A stretch of 56,394 nt of DNA from Rhodocyclaceae bacterium (GTDB lineage: Bacteria > Pseudomonadota > Gammaproteobacteria > Burkholderiales > Rhodocyclaceae). Below, piece by piece: positions 44,929 to 55,815 of this stretch; within the stretch, counting starts at the first letter, position 1, and each line of letters opens with the position of its first letter. The DNA lies in contig JAJVIJ010000020.1 in assembly GCA_022072095.1 (NCBI GenBank), positions 1 to 56,394 of the forward strand. The letters run 5' to 3'. A program made the position numbers and the translations under genes. The notes under the pieces were generated by a model that saw only the letters and a list, made by a program, of their open reading frames with translations, was not told the origin of the DNA and searched no databases.

Positions 44929-45042
44929 TCAACCCTGGCGTTGCTTGTGGCGTGCATCGACGCAAATGACGCGTATGACTCGCTTGCGGCGGACAATTTT
45001 GCACTTGCGGCAAATGGGTTTGACAGATGCTTGAACTCGCAT
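44929..45042 (-). CDS. rpmJ: 50S ribosomal protein L36, zinc-ribbon type
   Basis: Short protein of 37 residues starting [15 protein letters not shown] and ending DARHKQRQG. The zinc ligands C11, C14, C27 and H32 are all present. It lies between infA and rpsM, the normal place in betaproteobacteria. Confidence 0.95.
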   Translation of the reverse strand: MRVQASVKPICRKCKIVRRKRVIRVICVDARHKQRQG

Positions 45043-45079
45043 GGCGGCGCTCCGAATGAAAGCAGTTGGTCTGATAACC

Positions 45080-45298
45080 CTACTTGGCGCGAAAAACGAT
45101 GCGTCCGCGCGTCAGGTCGTATGGCGTCAATTGAACCGTCACTTTGTCGCCGGGCAGGATACGAATGTAGTGCATCCGCATCTTGCCCGAAATATGGGCG
45201 AGTACGACATGCCCGTTTTCCAACTTGACCCTGAAGGTCGCGTTCGGAAGATTCTCCAGAACCTCCCCCTGCATATCGATGATGTCTTCTTTGGACAC
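45080..45298 (-). CDS. infA: Translation initiation factor IF-1
   Basis: S1-like fold of 72 residues that binds the ribosomal A site. It opens [19 protein letters not shown] and holds the [15 protein letters not shown] strand. It starts with GTG 45298, with GAGG 10 nt upstream across the secY stop. Its place between secY and rpmJ is typical of betaproteobacteria and unlike enteric bacteria. Confidence 0.97.
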   Translation of the reverse strand: MSKEDIIDMQGEVLENLPNATFRVKLENGHVVLAHISGKMRMHYIRILPGDKVTVQLTPYDLTRGRIVFRAK

Positions 45299-45305
45299 GC
45301 CCCGA

Positions 45306-46637
45306 TTACCTCAACCCCGACAGTCCGGGGCCCTTGAAATTTGCCTTTTTTAGCAGGCTCTCGTACTGGTGAGACATTACATAAGCCTGGACTTGCGCCA
45401 TGAAATCCATGGTTACGACCACAATGATCAACAAGCTGGTACCCCCAAAATAGAAGGGCACGTTCCACTTGACGATCAAAAACTCTGGTAACAGGCACAC
45501 AAGCGTGATGTACGCCGCTCCAATCAGGGTCAGCCGCACGAGAATGCGATCGAGATAGCGAGCGGTCTGCTCGCCAGGTCGGATCCCGGGAACGAATGCT
45601 CCGCTCTTCTTCAAGTTGTCCGCGGTTTCCTTGGCGCTGAACACCAAAGCCGTATAAAAAAAGCAAAAGAAAACGATTGCCGCTGCATAGCACAATACAT
45701 AAATGGGTTGTCCGGGCGAAAGCGCGGTCGCCAGATCCTTGAGCCAAACCATTCCTTCCGACGCACCGAACCAGCCAGCGACAGTTGCTGGAAACAGGAT
45801 GATGGATGACGCGAAAATTGGCGGGATGACGCCAGCCATATTCAGCTTGAGCGGCAAATGAGAGCTTTGCCCACCATACACGCGATTGCCAACCTGCCGC
45901 TTTGCGTAATTTACAAGGATTTTGCGCTGTCCCCTCTCAACGAACACGACCAAAGCCGTGACTAGGACGACCAGCACAACGATAAACAAGGCCGAAACCG
46001 CGTGCATCGCCCCGGTACGGACCAGTTCGAACAAACTTCCGATCGCACTGGGCAGCCCGGCAACGATACCCGCAAAGATCAGGATCGAGATCCCATTGCC
46101 AAGGCCTCGTTCTGTAATCTGCTCACCGAGCCACATGAGAAACAAAGTCCCGGTGACCAATGTTGCCACGGCCGTAATCTTGAACAGCACGCCAGGTTGG
46201 AGCACCAGACCGGCCTGCTGCTCCAACGCCACCGCGATGCCGAATGCTTGAAACAGCGCGAGCACCACCGTTCCGTAACGTGTGTACTGCGTGATCTTGC
46301 GTCGCCCCGCTTCGCCTTCCTTCTTCAACGCCTCCAGAGATGGCAGCGCGACCGACAGCAGCTGCATGATGATCGATGCGGAAATGTAGGGCATGATCCC
46401 CAGCGCGAAAATCGTGAAGCGAGACAGCGCACCACCGGAAAACAAGTTAAAGATTCCGAGTATGCCCCCTTGCTGCCCTTCGAACAGGCGTGCGAGCTGG
46501 TTGGCATCGATTCCAGGAACCGGGATATGTGCTCCGATGCGATAGACGACCAACGCCCCCATCAAAAACCAAAGGCGCCTCCACAGATCGCCATACTTGG
46601 CGGACTTGCCTAACTGTGGTTTATTACTCGCCACCAT
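45306..46637 (-). CDS. secY: Protein translocase subunit SecY
   Basis: Channel subunit of the Sec translocon, 443 residues and ten membrane helices. Conserved pieces include [16 protein letters not shown] near the first helix (plug region) and the cytoplasmic loop [28 protein letters not shown]. Its start is preceded by a 165-bp gap after rplO, which is long for this operon and contains a possible small ORF. Confidence 0.97.
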   Translation of the reverse strand: MVASNKPQLGKSAKYGDLWRRLWFLMGALVVYRIGAHIPVPGIDANQLARLFEGQQGGILGIFNLFSGGALSRFTIFALGIMPYISASIIMQLLSVALPSLEALKKEGEAGRRKITQYTRYGTVVLALFQAFGIAVALEQQAGLVLQPGVLFKITAVATLVTGTLFLMWLGEQITERGLGNGISILIFAGIVAGLPSAIGSLFELVRTGAMHAVSALFIVVLVVLVTALVVFVERGQRKILVNYAKRQVGNRVYGGQSSHLPLKLNMAGVIPPIFASSIILFPATVAGWFGASEGMVWLKDLATALSPGQPIYVLCYAAAIVFFCFFYTALVFSAKETADNLKKSGAFVPGIRPGEQTARYLDRILVRLTLIGAAYITLVCLLPEFLIVKWNVPFYFGGTSLLIIVVVTMDFMAQVQAYVMSHQYESLLKKANFKGPGLSGLR

Positions 46638-46800
46638 GTCCCCAGCTCATCGATGCTCCCTGCACCACATCCTCGCCATCGCGTCCGACCCCTTCGATCC
46701 AAGCGCTTGGCGCGGCGGTCGCCACTTGGCCGCCGGCGGGCGTCTCCGTCATGACGCGGGGTGACGTTCCGAGCTCAGCAAAACCAATAGTCCCGGCCAA
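46624..46800 (-). CDS. Possible small ORF between rplO and secY (58 residues)
   Basis: An uninterrupted frame fills the gap between rplO and secY. TTG 46800 lies 6 nt after GAGGG (inside the end of rplO), and the TAA at 46624-46626 falls 14 nt inside secY. The product would begin [16 protein letters not shown] and end SMSWGHGGE; an internal ATG lies at codon 17. No homologue is recognised, there is no signal peptide or membrane helix, and 58 open codons are not rare in GC-rich DNA. It could be a coupling leader for secY or chance. Confidence 0.25.
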   Translation of the reverse strand: MAGTIGFAELGTSPRVMTETPAGGQVATAAPSAWIEGVGRDGEDVVQGASMSWGHGGE

Positions 46801-46802
46801 GA

Positions 46803-47237
46803 CTAGCCCTCAACCGAGCCACCCGCTGCCTGAATGGCGAGCATGGCACCCTTGGAAGCCAGAATTCCTTTAAGCACAACGGGCCGCTCGATCTTTCCAG
46901 AGAGAATGATCTTTGCTGACTTGGCGGAACGGGAAACCACGCCACGCTGCTTCAGAACAGACAGATCGACCTCCCCCACCCCCAGACGATCGATCGCGTC
47001 CAACCGAACCTCCTCGACGTCGCCCTGCGTGAGTGAGGTAAACCCTCGCTTGGGAAGACGCCTTTGAAGTGGCATCTGTCCGCCCTCGAAGCCTACGCTC
47101 TTCCAGCCGCCGGAACGTGACTTCTGGCCCTTATGGCCACGGCCCGCCGTCTTTCCCAAGCCGCTGCCCATTCCTCGACCCACTCGACGCCGCTTGCTCT
47201 TCGCCCCGTCGGCAGGCTTCAAATCATTTAGTCGCAT
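46803..47237 (-). CDS. rplO: 50S ribosomal protein L15
   Basis: Large-subunit protein of 144 residues with the typical [22 protein letters not shown] stretch shortened here to its start (residues about 19-40), followed by [21 protein letters not shown] 47237 is set by GAGG six bases upstream; ATG 47243 touches it. The start overlaps the end of rpmD by 14 nt. Confidence 0.96.
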   Translation of the reverse strand: MRLNDLKPADGAKSKRRRVGRGMGSGLGKTAGRGHKGQKSRSGGWKSVGFEGGQMPLQRRLPKRGFTSLTQGDVEEVRLDAIDRLGVGEVDLSVLKQRGVVSRSAKSAKIILSGKIERPVVLKGILASKGAMLAIQAAGGSVEG

Positions 47238-47418
47238 TTGCATCCTCGCAGCGGACAAGATAGCTGACCTTGCTAACCATTCCACGGACCGCCGGTGTGT
47301 CGATCAACTCGACCGACTGGCGCAATTTGCGCAACCCGAGGCCGCGAACCGTCTGCTTGTGATCATTGCGCGCTCCGATCGGGCTCTTTATCAGTGTGAG
47401 TTTCAGCGTATTCGCCAT
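47224..47418 (-). CDS. rpmD: 50S ribosomal protein L30
   Basis: Large-subunit protein of 64 residues, [20 protein letters not shown] at the start, with the conserved [25 protein letters not shown] in pieces through residue 45 or so. ATG 47418 is used; it lies 14 bp after the rpsE stop. Confidence 0.95.
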   Translation of the reverse strand: MANTLKLTLIKSPIGARNDHKQTVRGLGLRKLRQSVELIDTPAVRGMVSKVSYLVRCEDANATK

Positions 47419-47432
47419 GGCTATCAGTCGGC

Positions 47433-47960
47433 TCACTCGGAAATTTCAGACACGGACTTACCGCGCTTGGCGGCCACATTAGCCGGCGTGGTCATACGTT
47501 CGAGGCCGTCAAACGTGGCCCGAACCAGGTTGTATGGGTTTGTCGAGCCAAAGCACTTGGCCAATACATCGGTTACGCCCATCACCTCGAACACCGCACG
47601 CATCGGACCGCCGGCAATGATCCCCGTACCCGGCGACGCCGGCTTGATGAGAACCTTCGAAGCACCGTGGCGCCCGATCACGGCATGATGAAAGCTGCCA
47701 CTACGCAAGGGATAGCGCGTGATCTTGCGTCGCGCTTCGTCCATCGCTTTCTGAACCGCGACTGGAACTTCCCTCGCCTTGCCCTTGCCCATGCCGACGC
47801 CACCTTCGCCATCGCCAACCACGGTCAGCGCCGCAAACCCCAGAACCCGACCGCCCTTCACTACCTTCGTGACGCGATTGATCGCCACCATCTTTTCGCG
47901 CAGGCCGTCATCACGTTCTTCACGCTGCACCTGTTGCTGCTTCCGCTGCGGTTTCGCCAT
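47433..47960 (-). CDS. rpsE: 30S ribosomal protein S5
   Basis: Small-subunit fidelity protein of 175 residues. Features are [17 protein letters not shown] and the [19 protein letters not shown] loop, with [18 protein letters not shown] later. The N-terminus is rich in glutamine and lysine ([16 protein letters not shown]). ATG 47960 follows rplR by 11 bp. Confidence 0.97.
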   Translation of the reverse strand: MAKPQRKQQQVQREERDDGLREKMVAINRVTKVVKGGRVLGFAALTVVGDGEGGVGMGKGKAREVPVAVQKAMDEARRKITRYPLRSGSFHHAVIGRHGASKVLIKPASPGTGIIAGGPMRAVFEVMGVTDVLAKCFGSTNPYNLVRATFDGLERMTTPANVAAKRGKSVSEISE

Positions 47961-47971
47961 TCTTGCCTCGC

Positions 47972-48325
47972 TCAAAACTGTAGGCCGCCCTCCCGGGCGG
48001 CTTCCGCCAACGCCTTAACCCGGCCGTGGTACTTGTACCCGGAACGATCGAACGCCACGTGCCCGATACCCGCTTTCAGTGCGCGTTCGGCCAGCAGCTT
48101 GCCTACCACCACCGCCGCACCGACACAGCCCCCATTCGGCGAAAGCGACCGAACCTCGGGCTCGAGCGTCGACGCTGAAGCCAGTACGCGCGCACCGCTG
48201 ATATCGAATATCTGCGCATAAATGTGACAATTGCTGCGATGCACAGAAAGCCTGACGGCCTTCAGCCTTGATTGACGCGCTCGGGTGCTGCGCGCTCTTC
48301 TCAAACGTGCCTTGATCTTATCCAT
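47972..48325 (-). CDS. rplR: 50S ribosomal protein L18
   Basis: 5S rRNA-binding protein of 117 residues. It shows [17 protein letters not shown], the [19 protein letters not shown] helix and the C-terminal [23 protein letters not shown] segment. Normal place between rplF and rpsE. Confidence 0.97.
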   Translation of the reverse strand: MDKIKARLRRARSTRARQSRLKAVRLSVHRSNCHIYAQIFDISGARVLASASTLEPEVRSLSPNGGCVGAAVVVGKLLAERALKAGIGHVAFDRSGYKYHGRVKALAEAAREGGLQF

Positions 48326-48333
48326 GGCGAGCC

Positions 48334-48867
48334 CTACTTCTTCTTCGTTTCTTTGATGACCACGTGTTCATCAGCGTACCTCACGCCCTTGCCCTTGTAA
48401 GGCTCCGGCGGGCGATACGCGCGAATTTCCGCGGCGACCTGACCTACCCGCTGCTTGTCGATGCCCTTGATGACGACCTCCGTCTGCTGCGGGGTCTCGA
48501 CCTTGACGCCTTCGGGCATCTGATGCACCACGGGATGCGAAAAACCGAGAGACAGCGAAAGTTTGTCTCCCTGCGCCTGCGCTCGATAACCGACGCCAAC
48601 AAGTGACAGGCGGCGCTCAAATCCACGCGTAACACCTATGACCATGTTATTGATCAGCGCTCGCAACGTGCCCGACATAGGATGCGCGTTTGCGACACCA
48701 CTAACCGGGGCACAACGCAATACGCCGTCCGCGTGCTCGATGCGAACGGACGAAGGCAAGCGTTGAACCAGCTGGCCCAATGGCCCCTCAATGCTGATCT
48801 GCTCGTCAGTCAAGGCCACACTGACGCCGGCTGGCAGAGCTACCGGGCTCTTTCCGACTCTGGACAC
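48334..48867 (-). CDS. rplF: 50S ribosomal protein L6
   Basis: Large-subunit protein of 177 residues beginning [16 protein letters not shown] and ending [20 protein letters not shown] plus lysines. It starts with GTG 48867 after GGAG. The two L6 repeats are both visible ([18 protein letters not shown] in the second). Confidence 0.97.
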   Translation of the reverse strand: MSRVGKSPVALPAGVSVALTDEQISIEGPLGQLVQRLPSSVRIEHADGVLRCAPVSGVANAHPMSGTLRALINNMVIGVTRGFERRLSLVGVGYRAQAQGDKLSLSLGFSHPVVHQMPEGVKVETPQQTEVVIKGIDKQRVGQVAAEIRAYRPPEPYKGKGVRYADEHVVIKETKKK

Positions 48868-48876
48868 GATTCGCTC

Positions 48877-49278
48877 CTACGCCACCAGACAGATGATTTC
48901 GCCGCCCACATTGACCGATCGCGCTTTCCGGTCGGTCATCACACCCTTCGGGGTCGATACGATCGCGACGCCCAGGCCATTTTTTACTCTGGGCAAGTCT
49001 GCGCTGCTCTTATACACGCGCAAGCCCGGCCGACTGACACGCTCTATGTGCTCAATGACGGGCTGACCCGCGTAATATCGCAAGCCGATGTCGAGGCGCA
49101 GCTTTTTTCCATCATCCTCAGCAACCACACCGAACTCGTCGATATAACCTTCATCCTTGAGCACTGTAGCAATGGCTACCTTGAGCTTCGACGACGGCAT
49201 GCTGACCGAGTTCTTGCGCGCCATCTGCGCATTGCGGATCCGCGTCAACATGTCGGCAATGGGATCACTCATACTCAT
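48877..49278 (-). CDS. rpsH: 30S ribosomal protein S8
   Basis: 16S rRNA-binding protein and translational repressor of the spc operon in E. coli, 133 residues. Starts [18 protein letters not shown] and ends with [12 protein letters not shown] 49278 has AGAGG six bases upstream; ATG 49272 is two codons on. Confidence 0.97.
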   Translation of the reverse strand: MSMSDPIADMLTRIRNAQMARKNSVSMPSSKLKVAIATVLKDEGYIDEFGVVAEDDGKKLRLDIGLRYYAGQPVIEHIERVSRPGLRVYKSSADLPRVKNGLGVAIVSTPKGVMTDRKARSVNVGGEIICLVA

Positions 49279-49287
49279 GGGATACCT

Positions 49288-49593
49288 CTACCAGCTGGAC
49301 TTCGTCATACCAGGCACTTCGCCGCGAAACGCGATTTCCCGGAGCTTGTTGCGACATAGTCCAAACTTCCGGAATACGCCTCTCGGCCGTCCCGTGATCG
49401 CACAACGACTGCGCAGGCGGGTAGGATTGGCGTTTCTAGGAAATCTTTGCAACGCCAAGCGCGCCTGCCAGCGCTCCTCCTCTGGAAGAGAAAGATCGGC
49501 CAATATGGCCTCGAGCGCCGCTCGCCGCGCCGCGAACTTAGCGACAAGCTTGCGCCGCTTGCCTTCACGATTGATCAACGCCAGTTTCGCCAT
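49288..49593 (-). CDS. rpsN: 30S ribosomal protein S14, zinc-free type
   Basis: Small-subunit protein of 101 residues, the longer form without the CxxC zinc motif. It begins [20 protein letters not shown] and holds [23 protein letters not shown] 49593 is used; the upstream open frame is not coding. Confidence 0.96.
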   Translation of the reverse strand: MAKLALINREGKRRKLVAKFAARRAALEAILADLSLPEEERWQARLALQRFPRNANPTRLRSRCAITGRPRGVFRKFGLCRNKLREIAFRGEVPGMTKSSW

Positions 49594-49600
49594 GGTTTCC

Positions 49601-50140
49601 TCAATTGCGGAACGGAAATTTGAATGCCTCCAACAAAGCTCTCGCCTCGGCATCAGATTTGGCCGTTGTCGTCACACAAATATTCAATCCCCGCAGGGCA
49701 TCGATTTTGTCGTACTCGATTTCCGGGAAAATGATCTGCTCTTTCACGCCCATGCTGTAGTTGCCCCGACCGTCAAACCCCTTGCCTGAAATGCCGCGAA
49801 AATCGCGAATACGGGGAATCGCCACGGTAATCAACCGGTCCAGAAACTCATACATGCGCGGCCCCCGCAGCGTGACCATGCAGCCCACGGGGTAGCCATC
49901 GCGGATCTTAAATCCGGCGATCGACTTTCTCGCTTTGGTGACGACCGGACGCTGCCCGGCAATCTTTGTCAAATCCTGAACGGCATGCTCAAGAATCTTC
50001 TTGTCACCAACCGCCTCACCCACACCCATGTTCAACGTGATCTTGGTTATTCTCGGAACCTGCATCACCGATTTGTAACCGAACTTATCGATCAACCCCG
50101 GGACGATGATCTCGCGGTAATCCTGCAACAAGCGCGCCAT
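49601..50140 (-). CDS. rplE: 50S ribosomal protein L5
   Basis: 5S rRNA-binding protein of 179 residues. Conserved pieces are [40 protein letters not shown] and [19 protein letters not shown]. The ATG is at 50140. Confidence 0.97.
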   Translation of the reverse strand: MARLLQDYREIIVPGLIDKFGYKSVMQVPRITKITLNMGVGEAVGDKKILEHAVQDLTKIAGQRPVVTKARKSIAGFKIRDGYPVGCMVTLRGPRMYEFLDRLITVAIPRIRDFRGISGKGFDGRGNYSMGVKEQIIFPEIEYDKIDALRGLNICVTTTAKSDAEARALLEAFKFPFRN

Positions 50141-50168
50141 ACCTCAACCCCCTCTTCCGTAGCTCGCG

Positions 50169-50483
50169 TCAAGCATCAACCAGCTCGCCGGTCGACTTGA
50201 AGTACCGCACTTTTTTCCCGTCTTCAAGAAACCTGAAACCGACTCGGTCCGCCTTGCCAGTTGCCTTGTTGTACAACGCGACGTTGGAAATAGGCAGTGG
50301 CATGTCCTTCTCAACGATGCCCCCGACCTCGCCCCGCATCGGGTTCGGCCGCACATGTTTCTTGACCCGGTTGACGCCGCTCACCAACACGCTTTCACCA
50401 ACGCACGACAACACCGTTCCGCGCCGACCCCGGTCACGTCCCACGAGGACAACGACTTCATCACCTTTGCGCAATTTCCGCAT
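50169..50483 (-). CDS. rplX: 50S ribosomal protein L24
   Basis: KOW-domain assembly protein of 104 residues, with [20 protein letters not shown] at the N-terminus and [22 protein letters not shown] 50483 gives the normal length and lies 24 bp after the rplN stop. Confidence 0.96.
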   Translation of the reverse strand: MRKLRKGDEVVVLVGRDRGRRGTVLSCVGESVLVSGVNRVKKHVRPNPMRGEVGGIVEKDMPLPISNVALYNKATGKADRVGFRFLEDGKKVRYFKSTGELVDA

Positions 50484-50506
50484 GACAAATTTCCCCGTAT
50501 CCCGCC

Positions 50507-50875
50507 TCAAAGCACTTCCGGCGCCAGAGAAACGATTTTCATGAATCGCTCCGTACGCAGCTCGCGCGTAACCGGTCCGAAAATTCGGGTGCCAATTGGC
50601 TCAAGCTTATTGTTCAACAACACGGCAGCGTTGCCATCGAACCGAATCCGCGCACCATCTGGACGACGCACGCCGTTCGCCGTGCGCACGACAACCGCAT
50701 TATAGATTTCGCCCTTCTTCACCCGACCTCTCGGCGTGACATCCTTAATGCTCACTTTGATGACATCGCCAATGCCAGCGTAGCGACGCTTCGAGCCACC
50801 CAGCACCTTTATGCACATGACAGTGCGGGCGCCGGTATTGTCGGCAACCGACAACATGGATTGCATCTGGATCAT
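50507..50875 (-). CDS. rplN: 50S ribosomal protein L14
   Basis: Large-subunit protein of exactly 122 residues, the family length. It starts [19 protein letters not shown] and contains [22 protein letters not shown] 50875 follows GGAGG; the longer open frame upstream covers the 139-bp gap to rpsQ and is not coding. Confidence 0.97.
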   Translation of the reverse strand: MIQMQSMLSVADNTGARTVMCIKVLGGSKRRYAGIGDVIKVSIKDVTPRGRVKKGEIYNAVVVRTANGVRRPDGARIRFDGNAAVLLNNKLEPIGTRIFGPVTRELRTERFMKIVSLAPEVL

Positions 50876-51014
50876 TGTTTCCTCCAACTTGCTCCGCAGT
50901 ACGGAGCAGTTTTGGATCCCGTTCGGGACGCGAACTTCACGACTTCGAGCACAGATCTGCCCAAAAAGGGGACGGATTTTATCTCCACTCCCCATCAATT
51001 GCAAGGCCGAACTC

Positions 51015-51284
51015 TTAGCTTCCCGCGGCAGCCTTTATCACCTCAGTGACGCGCCACGCCTTGGTTTTCGACAACGGTCGACATTCCTCGATCTTTACCG
51101 TATCGCCAACCGCCGGAAGTTCGCCCTCAACATGTGCATGGTAACGCTTGGAACGAATCATGACCTTTCCGTAAAGCGGGTGCTTTACCCGACGCTCCAC
51201 GAGTACCGTTACCGTCTTTTGCATCTTGTCGCTGACAACACTACCGACCAGCGTACGTGTGGTGCTAGCCATATCGTTAGTCAT
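51015..51284 (-). CDS. rpsQ: 30S ribosomal protein S17
   Basis: 16S rRNA-binding protein of 89 residues with [20 protein letters not shown] and [22 protein letters not shown] 51284 overlaps the rpmC stop by 4 nt; ATG 51272 would remove four residues. Confidence 0.96.
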   Translation of the reverse strand: MTNDMASTTRTLVGSVVSDKMQKTVTVLVERRVKHPLYGKVMIRSKRYHAHVEGELPAVGDTVKIEECRPLSKTKAWRVTEVIKAAAGS

Positions 51285-51475
51285 AGTCCTGTCGCCTTCT
51301 GGTGCAACACGGTCCGAACGCGTGCGATATCTCGGCGGACGCGCCGCAGTTGCATCGTGTTAGCCAACTGCTGGGTCGCCGACTGCATGCGAAGTGAGAA
51401 TTGCTCGCGAAGCAGTTCAAGCAACTCATGACGTAAATCCGGAACACCCTTTGTTCGAAGTTCGCTAGCCTTCAT
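51281..51475 (-). CDS. rpmC: 50S ribosomal protein L29
   Basis: Exit-tunnel protein of 64 residues, a helical hairpin, starting [20 protein letters not shown] and ending in [21 protein letters not shown] 51475 is chosen; GTG 51481, overlapping the rplP stop, would add two residues. Confidence 0.95.
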   Translation of the reverse strand: MKASELRTKGVPDLRHELLELLREQFSLRMQSATQQLANTMQLRRVRRDIARVRTVLHQKATGL

Positions 51476-51477
51476 GT

Positions 51478-51891
51478 TCACACCAAATGTCGTGTAACAA
51501 ACGTCGTGGAGATTGGCAGTTTCGCTGCGGCTAGCGCAAACGCCTCGCGCGCGAGTTCGATATCGACACCGTCCATCTCGTACAGAACCTTGCCCGGCTG
51601 AATTTCGGCGACCCAGTACTCAGGACTACCTTTGCCGTTACCCATCCTGACCTCCGCGGGTTTCTTGGAAATGGGTTTGTCCGGAAAAATGCGAATCCAG
51701 ACTCGTCCCCCACGTTTAATATGCCGCGTCATCGCTCGACGCGCGGATTCGATTTGCCGCGCCGTCAGTCGGCCACGCGCGGTCGCTTTGAGGCCGTACT
51801 CCCCAAAGCTAACCTTATTCCCCCGAGTAGCGAGGCCGGTATTCCGGCCTTTCTGCTCCTTACGATACTTTCTTCTCGCCGGCTGTAGCAT
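51478..51891 (-). CDS. rplP: 50S ribosomal protein L16
   Basis: Large-subunit protein of 137 residues near the A site. It begins [20 protein letters not shown] and shows [23 protein letters not shown] in its middle and [15 protein letters not shown] later. Its first 32 nt lie inside the end of rpsC, a longer overlap than usual. Confidence 0.97.
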   Translation of the reverse strand: MLQPARRKYRKEQKGRNTGLATRGNKVSFGEYGLKATARGRLTARQIESARRAMTRHIKRGGRVWIRIFPDKPISKKPAEVRMGNGKGSPEYWVAEIQPGKVLYEMDGVDIELAREAFALAAAKLPISTTFVTRHLV

Positions 51892-52741
51892 CCGTCGCTC
51901 CTGATCTGCGTACTCGTTTCACTGCACCCTTATCGGCATCGGGAAGTTTCGCCGCAACACCGGGCGTATCGCCCGCGGCAATTCTGGCACCCTGTCCGGG
52001 CCGAGTGGGTTTGCTGTCGGACACATCACCTGCCCTGGTCGGCGCCCGACGCGCCCGCCTGGCAGGCTCGGCCTCGCCTTGGGAGTCCGCCGGGTTCAGA
52101 ACCGAATCGCCCCGATCCACCTGCTCGCCCTTGAATACCCAGACCTTGATACCGATCACACCGTATGTGGTCTTAGCTTCGGAAAATCCATAGTCGATAT
52201 TGGCACGCAGGGTATGCAGCGGGACTCGACCTTCGCGATACCACTCCGTTCGCGCGATTTCGATCCCATTCAGCCGCCCTGCGCTCATGATCTTGATGCC
52301 TTGGGCACCCAATCTCATTGCGTTCTGCATCGCCCGCTTCATGGCTCGCCGGAACATGATGCGCTTTTCAAGCTGCTGAGCAATCGAATCGGCGATCAAT
52401 TGAGCGTCGACCTCGGGTTTGCGTATTTCTTCAATACCGACGTGCACCGGCACGCCCATGATTCCCTGAAGCTCCCTACGAACGAGCTCGATGCCCTCGC
52501 CTTTCTTACCGATCACGACGCCCGGCCTTGCGCTGAACACTGTGATTCTCGCGTTCTTGGCAGGGCGCTCGATCACGACCCGGCTTACTGATGCGTGGTT
52601 GAGCTTGCGCTTGAGGTACTCGCGAACCTTGATGTCCTCGATCAGCATCGACGCGAAATCTTTGCTGTTCGCATACCATCGTGACGACCAGTTGCGATTA
52701 ACCGCGAGCCGGAATCCGGTCGGATGAATCTTTTGTCCCAT
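51860..52741 (-). CDS. rpsC: 30S ribosomal protein S3 with long C-terminal tail
   Basis: mRNA-entry protein of 293 residues; E. coli S3 has 233. The KH domain and core are normal ([20 protein letters not shown], then [20 protein letters not shown]). From about residue 210 a low-complexity tail rich in Ala, Arg, Asp, Gly and Pro is added, ending TAGEKKVS. The tail-coding DNA overlaps the start of rplP by 32 nt. Confidence 0.96.
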   Translation of the reverse strand: MGQKIHPTGFRLAVNRNWSSRWYANSKDFASMLIEDIKVREYLKRKLNHASVSRVVIERPAKNARITVFSARPGVVIGKKGEGIELVRRELQGIMGVPVHVGIEEIRKPEVDAQLIADSIAQQLEKRIMFRRAMKRAMQNAMRLGAQGIKIMSAGRLNGIEIARTEWYREGRVPLHTLRANIDYGFSEAKTTYGVIGIKVWVFKGEQVDRGDSVLNPADSQGEAEPARRARRAPTRAGDVSDSKPTRPGQGARIAAGDTPGVAAKLPDADKGAVKRVRRSGATDATAGEKKVS

Positions 52742-52749
52742 GATGCTCC

Positions 52750-53079
52750 TCAGTCGCCCACGGTGATGAAGATGTGACAGGTCGGCTTGCTGATACGGTT
52801 GCCGCGTCCCTTTGCCCGCGCGGTGAACCGCTTCAAAACCATCCCCTTCTCGACATATATCTCAGCCACTCTCAGCGTGTCGATGTCCGCGCCATCGTTA
52901 TGTTCAGCGTTGGCAATGGCCGATTCGAGAATTTTCTTTATGATCCCCGCACCCTTCTTGGGGCAGAACGCCAGGATGCTGAGCGCCTGATCCACGGGCT
53001 TGCCTCGCACCATGTCGGCGACGAGTCGACCCTTTTGCGCCGACAATCGAACGCCCCGCAATATCGCCTTGGTCTGCAT
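52750..53079 (-). CDS. rplV: 50S ribosomal protein L22
   Basis: Exit-tunnel protein of 109 residues, starting [20 protein letters not shown] and ending with the basic hairpin segment [22 protein letters not shown] 53079 is set 5 nt after AGAGG; ATG 53082 and GTG 53085 are adjacent. Confidence 0.96.
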   Translation of the reverse strand: MQTKAILRGVRLSAQKGRLVADMVRGKPVDQALSILAFCPKKGAGIIKKILESAIANAEHNDGADIDTLRVAEIYVEKGMVLKRFTARAKGRGNRISKPTCHIFITVGD

Positions 53080-53081
53080 CA

Positions 53082-53363
53082 TCACCTCTTCATCGCCGCT
53101 TTCTTGCCACCCGTGTGCCCCTTGAACGTACGCGTCAGCGCAAATTCGCCAAGCTTATGGCCAACCATGTTCTCGGAAATGAATATCGGAACGTGCTGCC
53201 TTCCGTTATGCACGGCAATGGTCAACCCGATGAACTCGGGAATAATGGTCGATCGCCTGGACCAGGTCTTGATCGGTCGCTTGTCGTTACCCGTCCGGGC
53301 GGTGTCGACCTTTTTCAACAGGTGGCCATCCACGAACGGACCCTTCTTAACGGAACGTGCCAT
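53082..53363 (-). CDS. rpsS: 30S ribosomal protein S19
   Basis: Small-subunit head protein of 93 residues, starting [19 protein letters not shown] and containing [20 protein letters not shown] and the [17 protein letters not shown] segment. Its stop overlaps the possible upstream starts of rplV. Confidence 0.97.
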   Translation of the reverse strand: MARSVKKGPFVDGHLLKKVDTARTGNDKRPIKTWSRRSTIIPEFIGLTIAVHNGRQHVPIFISENMVGHKLGEFALTRTFKGHTGGKKAAMKR

Positions 53364-53382
53364 GATTTCTCTCTATTACCCG

Positions 53383-54210
53383 TTACCGCTTGTAGCGGCG
53401 CTGCACGATCATGCCATTCGTGCGCTTGTTCCGCCGAGTGCGGTATCCCTTCGTCGGCGTACCCCATGGACTCACGGGCGTACGCGCTTCCCCGGTTCGC
53501 CCTTCCCCACCACCGTGCGGGTGGTCGATCGGATTCATCGCAACGCCGCGAACGGTCGGGCGAATGCCCCGCCAACGCTGAGCACCAGCCTTGCCGATGG
53601 AGCGAAGATTGTGCTCCTCGTTACCGACTTCGCCGACGGTCGCTCTGCATTCGACATGAACGCGACGAATCTCGCCCGAACGCAGACGCAGCTGAGCATA
53701 GCTGCCATCGCGCGCCAGCAACTGAACGGACCCGCCCGCCGACCGCGCTAGCTGCGCACCTTTTCCGGGAATCATTTCAACGCAATGGACCGTAGTGCCC
53801 ACCGGGATGTTACGGATCGGCAGCGCGTTGCCGGCTTTGATCGGAGCCCCGGGTCCGGACACGACCTGCTGACCCACCTCCATTCCGCGCGTCGCAATGA
53901 TGTACCGACGCTCCCCATCCGCATAGCAGAGCAGCGCAATATGTGCGCTCCGGTTCGGGTCGTACTCGATGCGTTCTACCTTGGCCGGAATACCATCCTT
54001 CTGACGCCTGAAGTCGATTTGCCGATATAGTTGCTTATGGCCCCCGCCCTGATGCCGGGTCGTAATATGGCCATGCACGTTCCGTCCCGCGTGCTTTGCC
54101 TTGCTCGACACCAGCGGCGCATGTGGCCGTCCTTTGTGGAGCTTCGCGTGAACGACCTTGACGACCGCACGACGTCCCGCAGAAGTCGGCTTAACCTTGA
54201 CGAGCGCCAT
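53383..54210 (-). CDS. rplB: 50S ribosomal protein L2
   Basis: Peptidyl-transferase-centre protein of 275 residues. It holds [20 protein letters not shown] and, near the end, [17 protein letters not shown], with the conserved histidine. ATG 54210 shares one base with the rplW stop (TAATG). Confidence 0.97.
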   Translation of the reverse strand: MALVKVKPTSAGRRAVVKVVHAKLHKGRPHAPLVSSKAKHAGRNVHGHITTRHQGGGHKQLYRQIDFRRQKDGIPAKVERIEYDPNRSAHIALLCYADGERRYIIATRGMEVGQQVVSGPGAPIKAGNALPIRNIPVGTTVHCVEMIPGKGAQLARSAGGSVQLLARDGSYAQLRLRSGEIRRVHVECRATVGEVGNEEHNLRSIGKAGAQRWRGIRPTVRGVAMNPIDHPHGGGEGRTGEARTPVSPWGTPTKGYRTRRNKRTNGMIVQRRYKR

Positions 54211-54539
54211 TACAGTGAGCCTCCTTCAGCAAAGTTCAGTTCCTGATCTGGGGCGAGCCGAACAAACGCCTTCTTCCACCCGGACCGACGGCCTGGAATA
54301 CGCCCGCGACGCTTGATCTTCGCGTGTGTGTTGGAAACCGTCACGCTCAACACTTCAATGGGCTTGTCCTTTCGTCCGAAAATCAATTCCACCGCTGCCT
54401 TGATTTCCGGCTTGGTCGCATCGGGCGCCACCCTGAAAATGACCTGGTTATGCTTGTCGGCGACAAAGGTCGCCTTCTCCGAAATCTGCGGCGCGAGCAA
54501 GACCTGCAAGAGTCGCTCTTCAGTGAAACGCGGCTTCAT
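54210..54539 (-). CDS. rplW: 50S ribosomal protein L23
   Basis: Exit-site protein of 109 residues that docks trigger factor and SRP. It has [20 protein letters not shown] at the N-terminus and the basic loop [20 protein letters not shown]. The ATG 54539 overlaps the rplD stop by 4 nt. Confidence 0.96.
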   Translation of the reverse strand: MKPRFTEERLLQVLLAPQISEKATFVADKHNQVIFRVAPDATKPEIKAAVELIFGRKDKPIEVLSVTVSNTHAKIKRRGRIPGRRSGWKKAFVRLAPDQELNFAEGGSL

Positions 54540-55159
54540 ACCCAGAGCTCCTCCATGCGCGCCACGGCCGCTTTCGTGACCAAGACCTTGTCGAAATGCA
54601 CGAGCGCGACCGGATCCGCGTGCGCGACGTTCAGCACGAGCACACCCTTGAGGTTGCGCGACGACAAATGAAGATTCTCGTCAAACTCATCCGTGATGAC
54701 CATGACGGAACAGTCGATGCCCATGTCCTTCAGCTTCTGCGCCAGTAGCTTAGTTTTCGGTGCCGCCACCGAAAACCCCTCTACTACCACCAACCGCTCC
54801 TCGCGAGCGAGTCGCGACAGTATCGATGCCATGCCGGCGCGATACATCTTTCGGTTTATCTTGTGCGAAAAATTTTCGTCGGGTGAGTTAGGGAATATCT
54901 TCCCGCCCCCTCGCCAAATCGGACTCGAGGTCATGCCAGCGCGCGCGCGACCAGTGCCTTTCTGCCGCCAAGGTTTCTTCGTCGAATGCCTGACCTCAGC
55001 GCGATCCTTCTGTGCTCGAGTTCCCAAGCGTGCGTTGGCCTGATATCCCACCACGACCTGATGTACCAGCGCCTCGTTATAGTCGCGGCCAAACAGGCGA
55101 TCCGAAACCTGGACCGTTGTCGATACAGCGCCCTGATCGTCGATTACATTGAGCTCCAT
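54536..55159 (-). CDS. rplD: 50S ribosomal protein L4
   Basis: Exit-tunnel protein of 207 residues; in E. coli it also represses the S10 operon. The conserved loop [17 protein letters not shown] is intact, as is [22 protein letters not shown] 55159 gives the family start [10 protein letters not shown]. Confidence 0.96.
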   Translation of the reverse strand: MELNVIDDQGAVSTTVQVSDRLFGRDYNEALVHQVVVGYQANARLGTRAQKDRAEVRHSTKKPWRQKGTGRARAGMTSSPIWRGGGKIFPNSPDENFSHKINRKMYRAGMASILSRLAREERLVVVEGFSVAAPKTKLLAQKLKDMGIDCSVMVITDEFDENLHLSSRNLKGVLVLNVAHADPVALVHFDKVLVTKAAVARMEELWV

Positions 55160-55170
55160 TCCGAACCCCA

Positions 55171-55815
55171 TCAAGCAGCGGATTTGACCGCTGGACACAC
55201 CACGACATCGCCACCGCGTGCTCCGGGTACGGCGCCCTTCACCAAGAGCAGTTGCCTTGATTCGTCGATCCGTACCACTTCGAGGTTCTGGACGGTACGC
55301 TTCACGTTGCCCAGATGGCCCGGGAGCTTCTTCCCGGGGAAAACACGCCCCGGGTCCTGTGCCATGGAGATCGATCCGGGCTTGTTGTGCGAAACCGAGT
55401 TGCCGTGGGACGCCCGATTTGAGCCGAAATTGTGTCGTTTGATGACGCCAGCAAAACCTTTCCCTATCGAGATACCGCTGACATCAACCTTCTGTCCGAT
55501 AGCGAACAGTCCGGCAGGAAGCACATCGCCGGCTTTGAACCGATCGAGTATATCGGGCTCGACGCGAAACTCGCGAAACACGTGGCCAGACTCGACCCCC
55601 GCTTTCGCCAGATGTCCCGCGACAGCCTTGGTAACGCGACTAGGACGCCGCTGGCCGAATGTGACCTGGATGGCCGAATAACCATCCGCCGCCACCGTTT
55701 TGATTTGTGTGACGCGGTTGTTCGAGACGTCCAGAACAGTCACCGGGATGGAAACACCATCGTCGGTAAATATGCGCGTCATGCCCACCTTGCGTCCGAC
55801 AAGGCCGAGAGTCAT
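55171..55815 (-). CDS. rplC: 50S ribosomal protein L3
   Basis: Assembly protein of 214 residues starting [20 protein letters not shown], with [20 protein letters not shown] in the loop that reaches the catalytic centre and [20 protein letters not shown] next. A 118-bp gap separates it from rpsJ; nothing recognisable lies there. Confidence 0.97.
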   Translation of the reverse strand: MTLGLVGRKVGMTRIFTDDGVSIPVTVLDVSNNRVTQIKTVAADGYSAIQVTFGQRRPSRVTKAVAGHLAKAGVESGHVFREFRVEPDILDRFKAGDVLPAGLFAIGQKVDVSGISIGKGFAGVIKRHNFGSNRASHGNSVSHNKPGSISMAQDPGRVFPGKKLPGHLGNVKRTVQNLEVVRIDESRQLLLVKGAVPGARGGDVVVCPAVKSAA

